Of a stretch of 64,000 bases of DNA, positions 35,461 through 44,190 are shown piece after piece. The stretch comes from Prochlorothrix hollandica PCC 9006 = CALU 1027 (GTDB taxonomy: Bacteria > Cyanobacteriota > Cyanobacteriia > Prochlorotrichales > Prochlorotrichaceae). Numbering within the stretch: the stretch's first letter is position 1; each line of letters begins with the position of its first letter. The translations under genes and the position numbers were made by a program. The stretch is taken from NCBI RefSeq assembly GCF_000332315.1, contig NZ_KB235933.1:464013-528012 (forward strand). The letters are read 5' to 3'. The notes below the pieces were generated by a model. The model was not told the origin of the DNA and made no database searches. It was given only the letters and a program-made list of their open reading frames with translations.

Positions 35461-35776
35461 ACCCGTAGAACCCCCTGGAGTCCCTGATTTGTTTTGATGG
35501 GAGGTGGAACTTTCCTGAAGACCCTCACCCTAAATCCCTCTCCCAGGGCGGGAGAGGGACTTTGAAGAATTCTTGATCCCCTTCTCCTCAGGGCTATGAT
35601 GTACCCACAAATTGATCACTACCCAAAATCCTGATCTGAGTCCCCCGGTAACCGTCCCAGCCATTTAACTAAGATTAGTCGTTCGCTGCCCACCTCGATC
35701 GCAGTCTCTGGGACGATTATGGCCCCCGATCCCTCTAAGGTTGGTTTAGGTTAATGGTCGAAATTAATGGTCGAAA
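35461..35776. other. Intergenic region with REP-like palindrome
   Basis: At 35521-35563 the sequence reads CCCTCACCCTAAATCCCTC followed by TCCCAGGGCGGGAGAGGGAC, the dispersed CCCTCTCCC/GGGAGAGGG palindrome common in cyanobacteria. GGTCGAAATTAATGGTCGAA repeats lie near 35755-35784. No gene is seen. Confidence 0.6.
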
Positions 35777-36421
35777 TTAATGGTCAAAAATATTGCCATA
35801 GTGCAATAAATCGAGGGCGACCAGGGTGGGGAGACACTGAAAACAGGACTGGGCCAAGTCCCAGCGTTCTTCCCGGCGCAACATCTCCCCTAAACGCTGG
35901 TAGACCGGAATCAGATAGCGCACATCATTGGCGGCATAGCTCAACTGCTCCAGGGAGAGATGACCGACATTGCCCCAGTCGGAGCTTTGGGCCGATTTAT
36001 CCAGTTCCACCTGAACCAGTTCATTGACCACCTCCTTCAGGCCATGGCGGGGGGCATAGGTGCGGGCTAGCTTACTGGCGATTTTGGTGCAAAAGACGGG
36101 ATTGACCTGGATGCCCAGATGGTGGCTGAGGGTGGCCAGATCAAACCGGGCAAAGTGAAACAGTTTTAGGACAGATTGAGCTTCCAGCAACTGCTGTAAG
36201 TGGGGGGCGCTGGTCTGGTCCCGTTCAATGCGTAGGGCTATGACAAAGCCCTGGGGATCGCACAGTTGCACCAGACAGAGACGATCGCGGTGGGGAATCA
36301 GCCCCATGGTTTCGGTGTCTACGGCTAAGGTGTCGGCTTGGAGATAGCGGTCTAGATCCTGGGGGCTTAAGTCGCGATCGCGCACCTGAAAGGAATCGGT
36401 TTCCATGGTTTGGGACTCCAT
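35777..36421 (-). CDS. rnd: Ribonuclease D-type 3'-5' exonuclease
   Basis: This ~214-residue DEDDy exonuclease trims RNA 3' ends (tRNA and small RNA maturation). Motif I is LAVDTETMGL, motif II FHFARFDLATL and motif III LSYAANDVRYLIPVY, with the catalytic Asp-Glu, Asp and Tyr-x3-Asp in place. It lacks the HRDC domain of E. coli RNase D; this short form is usual in cyanobacteria. I prefer ATG 36421 (MESQTMETDSF) or 36406 over a longer in-frame start at 36454. It is monocistronic on the minus strand. Confidence 0.9.
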   Translation of the reverse strand: MESQTMETDSFQVRDRDLSPQDLDRYLQADTLAVDTETMGLIPHRDRLCLVQLCDPQGFVIALRIERDQTSAPHLQQLLEAQSVLKLFHFARFDLATLSHHLGIQVNPVFCTKIASKLARTYAPRHGLKEVVNELVQVELDKSAQSSDWGNVGHLSLEQLSYAANDVRYLIPVYQRLGEMLRREERWDLAQSCFQCLPTLVALDLLHYGNIFDH

Positions 36422-36583
36422 AATGGCCAAATGGGTTCTCCCAAAGTACCCCAAAGAACTATCCGGGGATCATGAGGATCGGGGGAAGAATGCTCCAGGG
36501 CTGATGGTTATGGTGCAACTTATCTAGTTTTATACTTTTATAAACCTTTCTTAAGGATGGGAGGAATTTTCAGCCATTCTAGA

Positions 36584-36686
36584 TACAGCAATCCTAAATC
36601 AGTTGTAAGGATCTCGATGGCTGAAACCCTTGGTGTGGTGTGCGCCCTCCGAGCGCACACCACACGACCCATTTCGGACTGCTGTA
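36584..36686 (+). repeat. 103-bp MITE-like element, copy 6
   Basis: This full-length copy has the tip GTGCGCCCTCCGAGCGCAC: both arms changed from the GTGCC/GGCAC version at the paired position. It ends 39 bp before the cph2 start and may carry or separate its promoter. Confidence 0.9.
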
Positions 36687-36725
36687 GATGGAGGAAGTTT
36701 TCTAGATGGCACGGGAGCACGGTAC

Positions 36726-39700
36726 ATGGCGAGTTTGACCCCCACACCAGGGCAGATGCTGGAGCATATTAATCAGTCCTTAGAACAGATTGAAGACTTT
36801 CCCCAGATTTTGCAGGATGTTGCCCAAGCCATACAAACCTATTTAGACATCGATCGCGTTAAAGTCTACCGTTTTGCCCCGGATCACAGCGGTGAAGTCA
36901 TTGCCGAAGCGCTCCATCCCCAGGGGCGACTCCCCTCCCTGTTGGGGCTACATTTTCCCGCCGACGACATCCCCCCCCAGTCCCGCGAGATCCTGCGTCA
37001 GGGCCGACAACGGATCATTGTTGATGTGGCCGCTAGACATAAAATTCTCCAGACCATCCCTGGATCCCCGATCGCCGATCTCAGTGCCACCGATCTCAGT
37101 GCCAACAATCATCGCTATAGCCCCATCGATCCCTGCCATATTCAATACCTCATGGCCATGGGAGTCCTCTCGGCCTTAACGGTGCCCATCCTCCAGAACC
37201 AACAGCTTTGGGGACTCCTCAGCCTGCACCACAGCCAGCCCTTCCGCTTTGGGGAGCAAGACCTACAACAAATTCAACTGTGGTCCCAGCAGATCTCCAT
37301 CGCCTTGGCCAAGGTGGCCCTGTTGGAACAGGTGGCTTGGCAAACCCAACAGAACCAGCTTCTGGCCGCCATCCAAACCTTGCTGAACAGCGACAGTAGC
37401 CAAGACCAACTCTGCCACGCCATTCTCCAGGACAGTGCCTTGGCACTCCAGGCGGATGGGGCACGGCTCTATGTCACCAATAGCCTGGGGGGAAGTAGTC
37501 AGGTGTATACCTGGGGGTGTCAGCCAGAAGTCCCCCTGCTGGAGGAACATCCCCAATGGGAGGCGTTGCTGACCCTGCTCCAGGGGCAATCCCTCGATGC
37601 TCCGGTCCTTTTGCGTGCTGTGGCTCCCCTGATGGCTCCGGTGGTTGCCGACGGCTCCGCTGATCTCCCCTGGCAAATTATTCAACCCCTCACCAGCGAT
37701 CTGGAAACCCTAACCTTGCCGGGGGATCTGCTGCCAGGTTTTGCTACAGCCCATCTGCGGACGGTGTTGGTGGTGCCCCTCTGTTATCAGTCCCAAACCC
37801 TGGGCTACCTCAGCTTTTTCCGATCTGTCCAATCCCTAGAGATGCGTTGGGCCGGTCACCACAGCGCCGATCCCCGCCACGATCGGCCCCGTGCATCCTT
37901 TAAGGTCTGGCTGGAACATCAGAACCGAGTGCTACCCTGGCAGGAGTCGGAGGTGGCCCTGGCCCAAACCCTGGGGCTGCACCTCTATATTTCCTTCATT
38001 CAACGCTGGCTCCAAACCCTCAGCCTCCACCAGTCCACCCACGATCCCCTGACCCGTTTACCCAACTCCAAACTGCTGCGCCAATGCCTTTCTCTGTCGA
38101 TGTTGCAGTTACTACAACAGGGGGAAGTGCTGGCGGTGGCGATCTTGGATCTCGATCGCTTTAAAACCATCAATGAATCCTTTGGCCATGGGGTGGGGGA
38201 TCAGGTGCTGCGATCGGTGGCCGATCGCCTGGAACACTACCTGCGACAGAGTTTGCCTGAGACCGATCAGCAGCGGCTCACCTTCTATTTAGGACGATGG
38301 CATGGGGATAGTTTTGTCCTGGTGCTCACCCAAATCCAGGGCCAGGAGGATGCGATCCGGCGGGGGCAACAAATCCTCCAATTATTTGAACAACCGTTCA
38401 CGGTGCAACGGCAAGCCATTTACCTGACCGCCAGCCTGGGCCTTGCCCTAGCCCCCTACCATGGGGACTCCGTCGAAACCCTGTTGAAGCACGGGGAAAG
38501 CGCCATGTATAAGGCCAAGACCCAGGGCAAAAATACCTGTGCCATCTATACCCCCTTCCTGCGCCTCAATCGGGATTCCCGCCCAGTGCTGGAATCGGAG
38601 TTACGCGCCGCCCTCGATCGCCAGGAATTTGTCCTCCATTATCAACCCCAACTCGATCTGACCACGAACCAGATCATTGGGGTGGAAGCGCTGGTGCGGT
38701 GGCAGCATCCCCGTATGGGCCTGATTTCCCCCGGCCAGTTCATCACCATGGCGGAAGAGATGGGCATTCTCAATAGTCTCAGCCACTGGATATTGGTCAC
38801 CGCCTGCCAGCAACAGCACCACTGGCAACAACAGGGGTTACCCCCCTTAAGGATGGCGGTGAACATTCCCCCCCATCAGTTTGAGTCTGCCACCTTTGTG
38901 GCGGAGGTGGACGCGATCGTGGCGGCGACGGGTATTGATCCCCGTTATTTGGAGTTAGAAATTACCGAGGAAGCCACGGCCCAAGATATGCCGGGAACGG
39001 TGAAACGGTTGCAGGCGTTGCAAGATCAAGGGGTTCACATTGCCCTGGATGACTTTGGTCAGGGCTATTCTTGCCTCAGTGCCCTCAAGCATTTCCCCAT
39101 CCACACCCTCAAAATCGATCGGGCTTTCATTAAGGACTTGCCCCAGGATGCCAGTGATGCGGCCATTGCTAAGACCATCGTCGCCCTGGGCCAGGGCTTG
39201 CAGTTGCAGGTGGTGGCGGAAGGGGTGGAAACCCTGGCCCAACTGGAGTTTCTGCGGCAGATTGCCTGTCCTTTAGTCCAGGGCTATTTGATCAGTCCGC
39301 CCCTGGCCCCGGACGCTTTGGAACAGTGGTTCCGCGATCGCCATCAGAAAACCTCGCCGTCCCCTGGATCCACCTTGGCACCGACCCTGCCTGCATTAGA
39401 CGGTTTTCCCCCGGTTGCCCCGATCGGTGACCTTGCCCAGTTTCCAGGCATTGCCGCCACCCCAGTATCTTGCCCTACCTCTCCCCCAGCGGAGGAGTAC
39501 CATGCCCTCCAACAGAGCCTATTGATCCAGGTGCGTCAGGAGCAGTTGGTCAATGAGATTGCCCAGAAAATTCGCCAGTCCTTGGATCTGGATGACATCC
39601 TCAATGTGACGGTGACGGAGGTGCGGACCCTGTTACAAACCGATCGTGTCCTGTTGTTTCAGTTTGATGAAACCTGGCAGGGCAAGGTGGTTAAAGAGTC

Positions 39701-40562
39701 CGTGGCGGTGGATTGTCTGGCCATTATGGGGGAACAGATCAACGATCCCTGTTTCCACACGAACTATCTTCAAGCCTATCGCCAGGGACGGTTTCGGGCG
39801 ATTCCAGATATCCACCAGGCAGGGCTAGCGGACTGCCATCGCCAGATGCTAGCCAGCTACGGCATCAAGGCCAATTTAGTGATGCCCGTAATCTATCGGG
39901 AGCACCTGTGGGGGTTACTCATTGCCCACCACTGCCGCAGCACTCGCCCCTGGCAAGACCACGAAATTACCCTCCTCAACCGTTTAGCCACCCAAGCCGC
40001 CATTGCCATTAGCCAAGGGGAACTATACCAAAAGCTGGAACAGGCCAACCGCAAGCTGACCCGTTTATCTACCCAGGACGGCCTGACCCAGGTGGCCAAT
40101 CGCTACTGTTTTGATCAGGCGTTGGCGCAAGAATGGCTGCGTGCCCAACGCAACCAGCAACCCTTGGGCTTGATTTTGGCGGATTTAGATTTCTTTAAGC
40201 AGTTCAATGACACCTATGGTCACCCAGCGGGCGATCGCTGCTTGCAGCAGGTGGCCCAAGTGCTGCGGGACAGTGTTCAGCGTCCGGGGGATCTGGTGGC
40301 CCGCTATGGGGGGGAAGAGTTTGTGATTTTGTTGCCCGATACCCAGCGGGTTGGGGTGCGGGCGGTGGCCGATCGACTGCGGCAAAAGGTGCAACAGTTA
40401 CATATTCCCCATGAGCGATCGCCCCTGGGGGAAGTGACCATTAGCCTAGGCATGACCAGCCGCCTCATTGCCCTGACCGAGGAACCCACCGCCCTCCTGG
40501 AGGAAACCGACCAAGCCCTCTACCGGGCCAAAGCCCAGGGCCGCAATTGTATTCATGGCTAG
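36726..40562 (+). CDS. cph2: Cph2-type bacteriophytochrome/cyanobacteriochrome with two GGDEF and one EAL domain
   Basis: This 1278-residue photoreceptor has the order GAF1-GAF2-GGDEF-EAL-GAF3-GGDEF, the architecture and size of Synechocystis Cph2. The ATG 36726 start is chosen because upstream codons lie in a MITE-like repeat. GAF1 (~20-190) keeps Cys137-His for a bilin link. The first GGDEF is degenerate (WHGDSF). EAL (~620-870) keeps EALVRW, consistent with c-di-GMP hydrolysis. GAF3 (~945-1110) has the DXCF motif DPCF with Cys1009 and the CH Cys1037, 28 residues apart as in blue/green-sensing cyanobacteriochromes. The second GGDEF (~1195) is GGEEF, hence probably an active diguanylate cyclase. 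It couples red/far-red and blue light to c-di-GMP and motility. Confidence 0.92.
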   Translation: MASLTPTPGQMLEHINQSLEQIEDFPQILQDVAQAIQTYLDIDRVKVYRFAPDHSGEVIAEALHPQGRLPSLLGLHFPADDIPPQSREILRQGRQRIIVDVAARHKILQTIPGSPIADLSATDLSANNHRYSPIDPCHIQYLMAMGVLSALTVPILQNQQLWGLLSLHHSQPFRFGEQDLQQIQLWSQQISIALAKVALLEQVAWQTQQNQLLAAIQTLLNSDSSQDQLCHAILQDSALALQADGARLYVTNSLGGSSQVYTWGCQPEVPLLEEHPQWEALLTLLQGQSLDAPVLLRAVAPLMAPVVADGSADLPWQIIQPLTSDLETLTLPGDLLPGFATAHLRTVLVVPLCYQSQTLGYLSFFRSVQSLEMRWAGHHSADPRHDRPRASFKVWLEHQNRVLPWQESEVALAQTLGLHLYISFIQRWLQTLSLHQSTHDPLTRLPNSKLLRQCLSLSMLQLLQQGEVLAVAILDLDRFKTINESFGHGVGDQVLRSVADRLEHYLRQSLPETDQQRLTFYLGRWHGDSFVLVLTQIQGQEDAIRRGQQILQLFEQPFTVQRQAIYLTASLGLALAPYHGDSVETLLKHGESAMYKAKTQGKNTCAIYTPFLRLNRDSRPVLESELRAALDRQEFVLHYQPQLDLTTNQIIGVEALVRWQHPRMGLISPGQFITMAEEMGILNSLSHWILVTACQQQHHWQQQGLPPLRMAVNIPPHQFESATFVAEVDAIVAATGIDPRYLELEITEEATAQDMPGTVKRLQALQDQGVHIALDDFGQGYSCLSALKHFPIHTLKIDRAFIKDLPQDASDAAIAKTIVALGQGLQLQVVAEGVETLAQLEFLRQIACPLVQGYLISPPLAPDALEQWFRDRHQKTSPSPGSTLAPTLPALDGFPPVAPIGDLAQFPGIAATPVSCPTSPPAEEYHALQQSLLIQVRQEQLVNEIAQKIRQSLDLDDILNVTVTEVRTLLQTDRVLLFQFDETWQGKVVKESVAVDCLAIMGEQINDPCFHTNYLQAYRQGRFRAIPDIHQAGLADCHRQMLASYGIKANLVMPVIYREHLWGLLIAHHCRSTRPWQDHEITLLNRLATQAAIAISQGELYQKLEQANRKLTRLSTQDGLTQVANRYCFDQALAQEWLRAQRNQQPLGLILADLDFFKQFNDTYGHPAGDRCLQQVAQVLRDSVQRPGDLVARYGGEEFVILLPDTQRVGVRAVADRLRQKVQQLHIPHERSPLGEVTISLGMTSRLIALTEEPTALLEETDQALYRAKAQGRNCIHG

Positions 40563-40625
40563 ATTTAGGGCTAGATTTAGGGCTAGATTTAGGGCTAGTC
40601 TGGCCCTTGCTGTCCCCCCCCGCCC

Positions 40626-42068
40626 ATGTTCCAAGCCACCCGCCGCCGCCTTGCCCTGTGGTACACCGCCCTCACAGCAGTGCTGCTGTTGCTGTTTGCC
40701 AGTAGTTTTTATTTTTATGTGCGCCACACCCTCATTGAGCGCATTGATGACACCTTAAGCCATGTGGCGGAAGTGGTGGAGCGTTCCCTGGTCATTGAAG
40801 CAGCCCCCGATGGCTTGGTCTGGATGATCGATGGCCATGTGTCCCAACAGGTGAACGTGGAAGCCAGTTTCCGCAATAACATTCTCTTCAGTAACGACGA
40901 TGACCATATTGATCTGGAATGGTTCAGTGCCCAAGGAACCCTGCTGTGGTCCACCTTTTCCGACCCCTTGGATTTGGAATTCCACGGCGATCGCAAGGGG
41001 GAAACCGTCGCCATCCAACCGGGACTCTATGGGGAAGAAATCCTGCTGCGACAAATGACCTTGCCGGTGCAATTGGGGCGGCAGATCCTGGGCTACTTAC
41101 GGGTCAGTCATCCCTGGTTTGAGGTGACCAAGCCCATTCGCCAGCTTTTTTGGGACTTATGCAGCGGTTTAGCCTTGGTACTGGGGGCGGTCACCGCCAT
41201 GGGCTGGTTTCTGTCGGGACTGGCCATACGTCCAGTGCAGGAGTCCTACCAACACCTGAAGCAGTTCACCGCCGATGCTTCCCATGAACTGCGCAACCCC
41301 ATTGCCATTATCCAAGCCAATGTCCAAGCCACCTTGGCGGAACCCCTACCCGATGCCCATGTGCAGCAGCAATTGCAGGTGGTGGAGCGCTTAACCCGAC
41401 GCTTGGGGCGGTTGGTGGATGACTTACTGTTTTTGGCACGACAGGACAGCGGCATGGTGCAGCCCCAATGGAGCCGGGTTGATTTGGATGAGGTGCTGCT
41501 GGAGGTGGTGGAAGAACAGGAAGCCAACGCCCTCGATCGCCAGATCACCATTAGTCTGGACTTTCCCGATATCCCCCCCGGCCCTGGTGACGACAACAGC
41601 GATCCTCTATCCCCGGCCCGCCCCCCGAACTCCGCTCCCGGATCCCCAGAACCCCAGGGTCTGGTGACGGAAACCGGGTTTCAGTTGCGGGGCGATCGCG
41701 AACAACTAGCCCGACTGTTCACCAATCTAATCAGCAATGCCATCCAATACACCCCCCAGGGGGGAGAAGTACAGGTGATTTTGCACCAGGACCCTCCCGT
41801 AGTGGTGCGGGGCAAGGGGCTGGCCACCTGGGGGGTGGCGGTGGTGGATACGGGGGCGGGCATTGCGGCGGAGGATCTGCCCCATGTCTTCGATCGCTTT
41901 TACCGGGTCGATCCGGCCCGTTGCCGCCAAGGTAGCCAAGGTTCCGGTCTCGGCTTGGCCATTGTTCAGGCGATCGCCCAAGCCCACCAGGGTCACGTCC
42001 AAGTCCAAAGCCAACTGCACCAGGGCAGTCGCTTTACGGTCACCTTACCGGCCCTCCCTGGGGAGTAA
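40626..42068 (+). CDS. Membrane sensor histidine kinase (RppB/NrsS-like)
   Basis: This is a 480-residue kinase. TM1 spans ~13-33, an extracytoplasmic sensor ~35-175, TM2 ~180-202, and a short HAMP-like linker follows. HisKA is FTADASHELRNPIA with phospho-acceptor His220. The HATPase_c domain has N-box NLISNAIQYTP, G1 VVDTGAGIAAEDLPHVFDRFYRVD and G2 GSGLGLAIV. A Pro/Ser-rich insert interrupts the catalytic domain around residues 320-345. It lies 63 bp after cph2, with three TTTAGGGCTAGA repeats in the gap, so the two may be co-transcribed. No response regulator is adjacent. The metal/redox RppB-NrsS relationship is suggested by overall layout only. Confidence 0.85.
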   Translation: MFQATRRRLALWYTALTAVLLLLFASSFYFYVRHTLIERIDDTLSHVAEVVERSLVIEAAPDGLVWMIDGHVSQQVNVEASFRNNILFSNDDDHIDLEWFSAQGTLLWSTFSDPLDLEFHGDRKGETVAIQPGLYGEEILLRQMTLPVQLGRQILGYLRVSHPWFEVTKPIRQLFWDLCSGLALVLGAVTAMGWFLSGLAIRPVQESYQHLKQFTADASHELRNPIAIIQANVQATLAEPLPDAHVQQQLQVVERLTRRLGRLVDDLLFLARQDSGMVQPQWSRVDLDEVLLEVVEEQEANALDRQITISLDFPDIPPGPGDDNSDPLSPARPPNSAPGSPEPQGLVTETGFQLRGDREQLARLFTNLISNAIQYTPQGGEVQVILHQDPPVVVRGKGLATWGVAVVDTGAGIAAEDLPHVFDRFYRVDPARCRQGSQGSGLGLAIVQAIAQAHQGHVQVQSQLHQGSRFTVTLPALPGE

Positions 42069-42190
42069 TCCCCAATCTTAAAATTTAACTACTTTCATAA
42101 GGCTAAAGTACCTTATAGATCAATCAATTTATTAGCCTAGAATAGGGTACTGATTATCGATAAGTAGAACAGGAAAAATAAACGCAGCTT

Positions 42191-42268
42191 GTAGGGTGTG
42201 TTAGGCGTAGCCGTAACGCACCGCAGAGTCAGGTTTTGATGCGTTACGCTATCGCTAACGCATCCTAC
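42191..42268. repeat. Dispersed GTAGGGTG...TAACGCA inverted repeat
   Basis: The arms GTAGGGTGTGTTAGGCGTAG and GCTATCGCTAACGCATCCTAC face each other around GTAACGCACC and GATGCGTTAC. This is the common cyanobacterial TAACGCACC repeat. It precedes MITE-like copy 7 in the gap between the kinase and methyltransferase genes. Confidence 0.7.
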
Positions 42269-42289
42269 GGGAATTTCCTTCGATCTACT

Positions 42290-42392
42290 TACAGCAACCC
42301 TAAATCAGTTGTAAGGATCTCGAAGGCTGAAACCCTTGGTGTGGTGTGCCCCCGGAGGGGGCACACCACACGACCCATTTAGGACTGCTGTA
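42290..42392 (+). repeat. 103-bp MITE-like element, copy 7
   Basis: This full-length copy has conserved ends and the hairpin tip CCCCCGGAGGGGG. It lies at the left edge of the A/T-rich methyltransferase/HEPN/DUF262 module. Confidence 0.9.
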
Positions 42393-42456
42393 TTAGTTAC
42401 GATTAATGGTAGCATATTATACATTAATAGAGGGCAAATAAATAGAGGGCAAATAA

Positions 42457-43524
42457 ATGATCGACAATATTTCTGTGATTGATCTATTCTGTGGCGCTGG
42501 TGGGTTGACTTATGGGTTTGAACAAGCAGGTCTTCCAGTTAAGGTTGGGTATGACATTGATCCAAATTGCAAGTTTCCCTATGAATATAACAATAATTCT
42601 AAATTTATATTACAGGATATAAATTGCGTTACTAAGCATGACTTAGAGAAACACTTTTCTGGCAGTTCAGTTAAAGTGTTAGCAGGTTGTGCTCCTTGCC
42701 AGCCCTTCTCCAGTTATGCAAGGCGTTACTCTGATAAAGAGTCTAAATGGAAGCTGCTGCTGGATTTTGCCCGCTTAGTTCAAGAGTGTAAGCCAGAAAT
42801 TGTTTCGATGGAGAATGTAATTCAGTTAAAATATCACTCTGTTTTCATGGAATTTATTCAAGTCCTAGAGACTTTGAAGTATTCAATTAAATTTTATGAA
42901 GTTAACTGCTTAAATTATGGCGTTCCTCAGACTCGCAAAAGGTTAGTCTTGTTAGCATCAAAATTGGGAGAAATAGAGTTAAGTTCTCCAACCCATGATC
43001 CTGAAGGATATGAAACAGTCCGTCAAGCTATTGAACACTTAGATCCCTTAGGGGCAGGAGAAATATCTGTAATAGATCGATTACATCAGTGCAGCAAATT
43101 GTCTGACTTAAATCTTCGACGTATTCGTGCTTCCAGACCGGGCGGAACTTGGCGAGACTGGCCTGAGGATCTAGTCGCTCAGTGCCATACCAAAAAAAGT
43201 GGTAAAACCTATCCAGGAGTATATGGCCGTATGGAGTGGGATAAACCTAGCCCAACTATCACAACTCAATGCTTTGGCTTTGGCAATGGGCGTTTTGGGC
43301 ATCCTGAACAAGATAGAGCAATATCCCTTAGGGAGGCAGCATTATTACAAACTTTTCCATTAAGCTATCAATTTGTAGAATCTGAAAAGCCTGTGATTTT
43401 TAATCAAATAGGTCGGCTAGTGGGTAATGCTGTTCCTGTGAAACTAGCTAGAGTTATCGCCAAAAGTATTCTAGAACACATTAGGAACTTTGATTTAGAG
43501 AGTATTGACCGAAGCAGGATCTAA
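42457..43524 (+). CDS. DNA (cytosine-5) methyltransferase
   Basis: This 355-residue C5-methyltransferase uses S-adenosylmethionine. Motif I is DLFCGAGGLTYGF (9-21), motif IV is CAPCQPFSSYARR with catalytic Cys81, motif VI ENV (119-121), motif VIII VPQTRKRLV, and motifs IX-X RPSPTITTQCFGFG-like and QIGRLVGNAVPVKLA are present. The target-recognition region between VIII and IX is short (~60-80 residues), so specificity cannot be guessed. It is A/T-rich compared with flanking genes. Its 3' end overlaps the convergent HEPN gene by 30 bp, which ties the three-gene module together. It may protect host DNA in a restriction-like system. Confidence 0.92.
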   Translation: MIDNISVIDLFCGAGGLTYGFEQAGLPVKVGYDIDPNCKFPYEYNNNSKFILQDINCVTKHDLEKHFSGSSVKVLAGCAPCQPFSSYARRYSDKESKWKLLLDFARLVQECKPEIVSMENVIQLKYHSVFMEFIQVLETLKYSIKFYEVNCLNYGVPQTRKRLVLLASKLGEIELSSPTHDPEGYETVRQAIEHLDPLGAGEISVIDRLHQCSKLSDLNLRRIRASRPGGTWRDWPEDLVAQCHTKKSGKTYPGVYGRMEWDKPSPTITTQCFGFGNGRFGHPEQDRAISLREAALLQTFPLSYQFVESEKPVIFNQIGRLVGNAVPVKLARVIAKSILEHIRNFDLESIDRSRI

Positions 43525-44190
43525 ATATTCAGAATTTTCGAGATAGGTTTCAATATTCTGAATTATTTGCTTCAAATATTTAATTACGTTGGTCTTGATG
43601 CTTAAAAGCTCATCTGTGGTTTGATCTCGCCCTACTTCTGTAAAAGACTTGATTCCATGAGCCAAATCGTTTCTATTTGCTTTAATAGCTAGTAAATCAT
43701 TGCCGATGCCAATTATATAGTCAGTTTCATAAGAAAACCCATATTCACTTGCAGTTTCTCTTATTTTTCTCTGGTCAATATTCCCTGAAAACAACTTTTC
43801 CTTGTTAAAGCCAGCAGTAATAATATCAACGGAAATTGCTGCGGTATGTTTAGAGATTATATCAGGATTTGCGTTTTTTAGATTTTTGAGAATAATTTTC
43901 TTAAGTTCAGGTCTAATTTGATCATAGGAAACTCCGTCTCTTTTTAGTCTGTCAAAAACTGATTCGATGACGTTCCGCATAGTGGATTCTACCAAATTAT
44001 AGAGCAAGAGAAAACCACTGGCTTTTAAAGTTTTCAGAAGATCGGGATCAATACCCTTTATTTTTGAACTATTGCCGTTGCTACCCATACTTAATTGAGT
44101 TGTACCTTGCTCTAGACTTTTCAACAAGATGAAATATTTACTCACCTCTTTGGAGCGTTCATTGAAATCTTGAATTAAGGTACTAGTCAT
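43495..44190 (-). CDS. HEPN protein of the MAE_28990/MAE_18760 type
   Basis: This is an all-helical 231-residue protein. It has the HEPN signature R-x4-H in ANRNDLAHGIKSF (Arg173-His178) near the C-terminus and a helix with LLYNLVESTMRNVIESVFDRL (61-81) in the N-terminal part, the pattern of the cyanobacterial MAE_28990-type HEPN family. HEPN proteins of this kind are metal-independent RNases found in toxin and abortive-infection systems. Its start overlaps the stop of the DUF262 gene by 4 bp (ATGA), so the two are co-translated. It faces the methyltransferase, with a 30-bp tail-to-tail overlap. RNase activity is inferred, not shown. Confidence 0.8.
   Translation of the reverse strand: MTSTLIQDFNERSKEVSKYFILLKSLEQGTTQLSMGSNGNSSKIKGIDPDLLKTLKASGFLLLYNLVESTMRNVIESVFDRLKRDGVSYDQIRPELKKIILKNLKNANPDIISKHTAAISVDIITAGFNKEKLFSGNIDQRKIRETASEYGFSYETDYIIGIGNDLLAIKANRNDLAHGIKSFTEVGRDQTTDELLSIKTNVIKYLKQIIQNIETYLENSEYLDPASVNTL

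Noticed and set aside
36630-36725. N-terminal extension of Cph2
   Set aside because: The 32 extra codons lie in the 103-bp element; ATG 36726 gives the family N-terminus and length.
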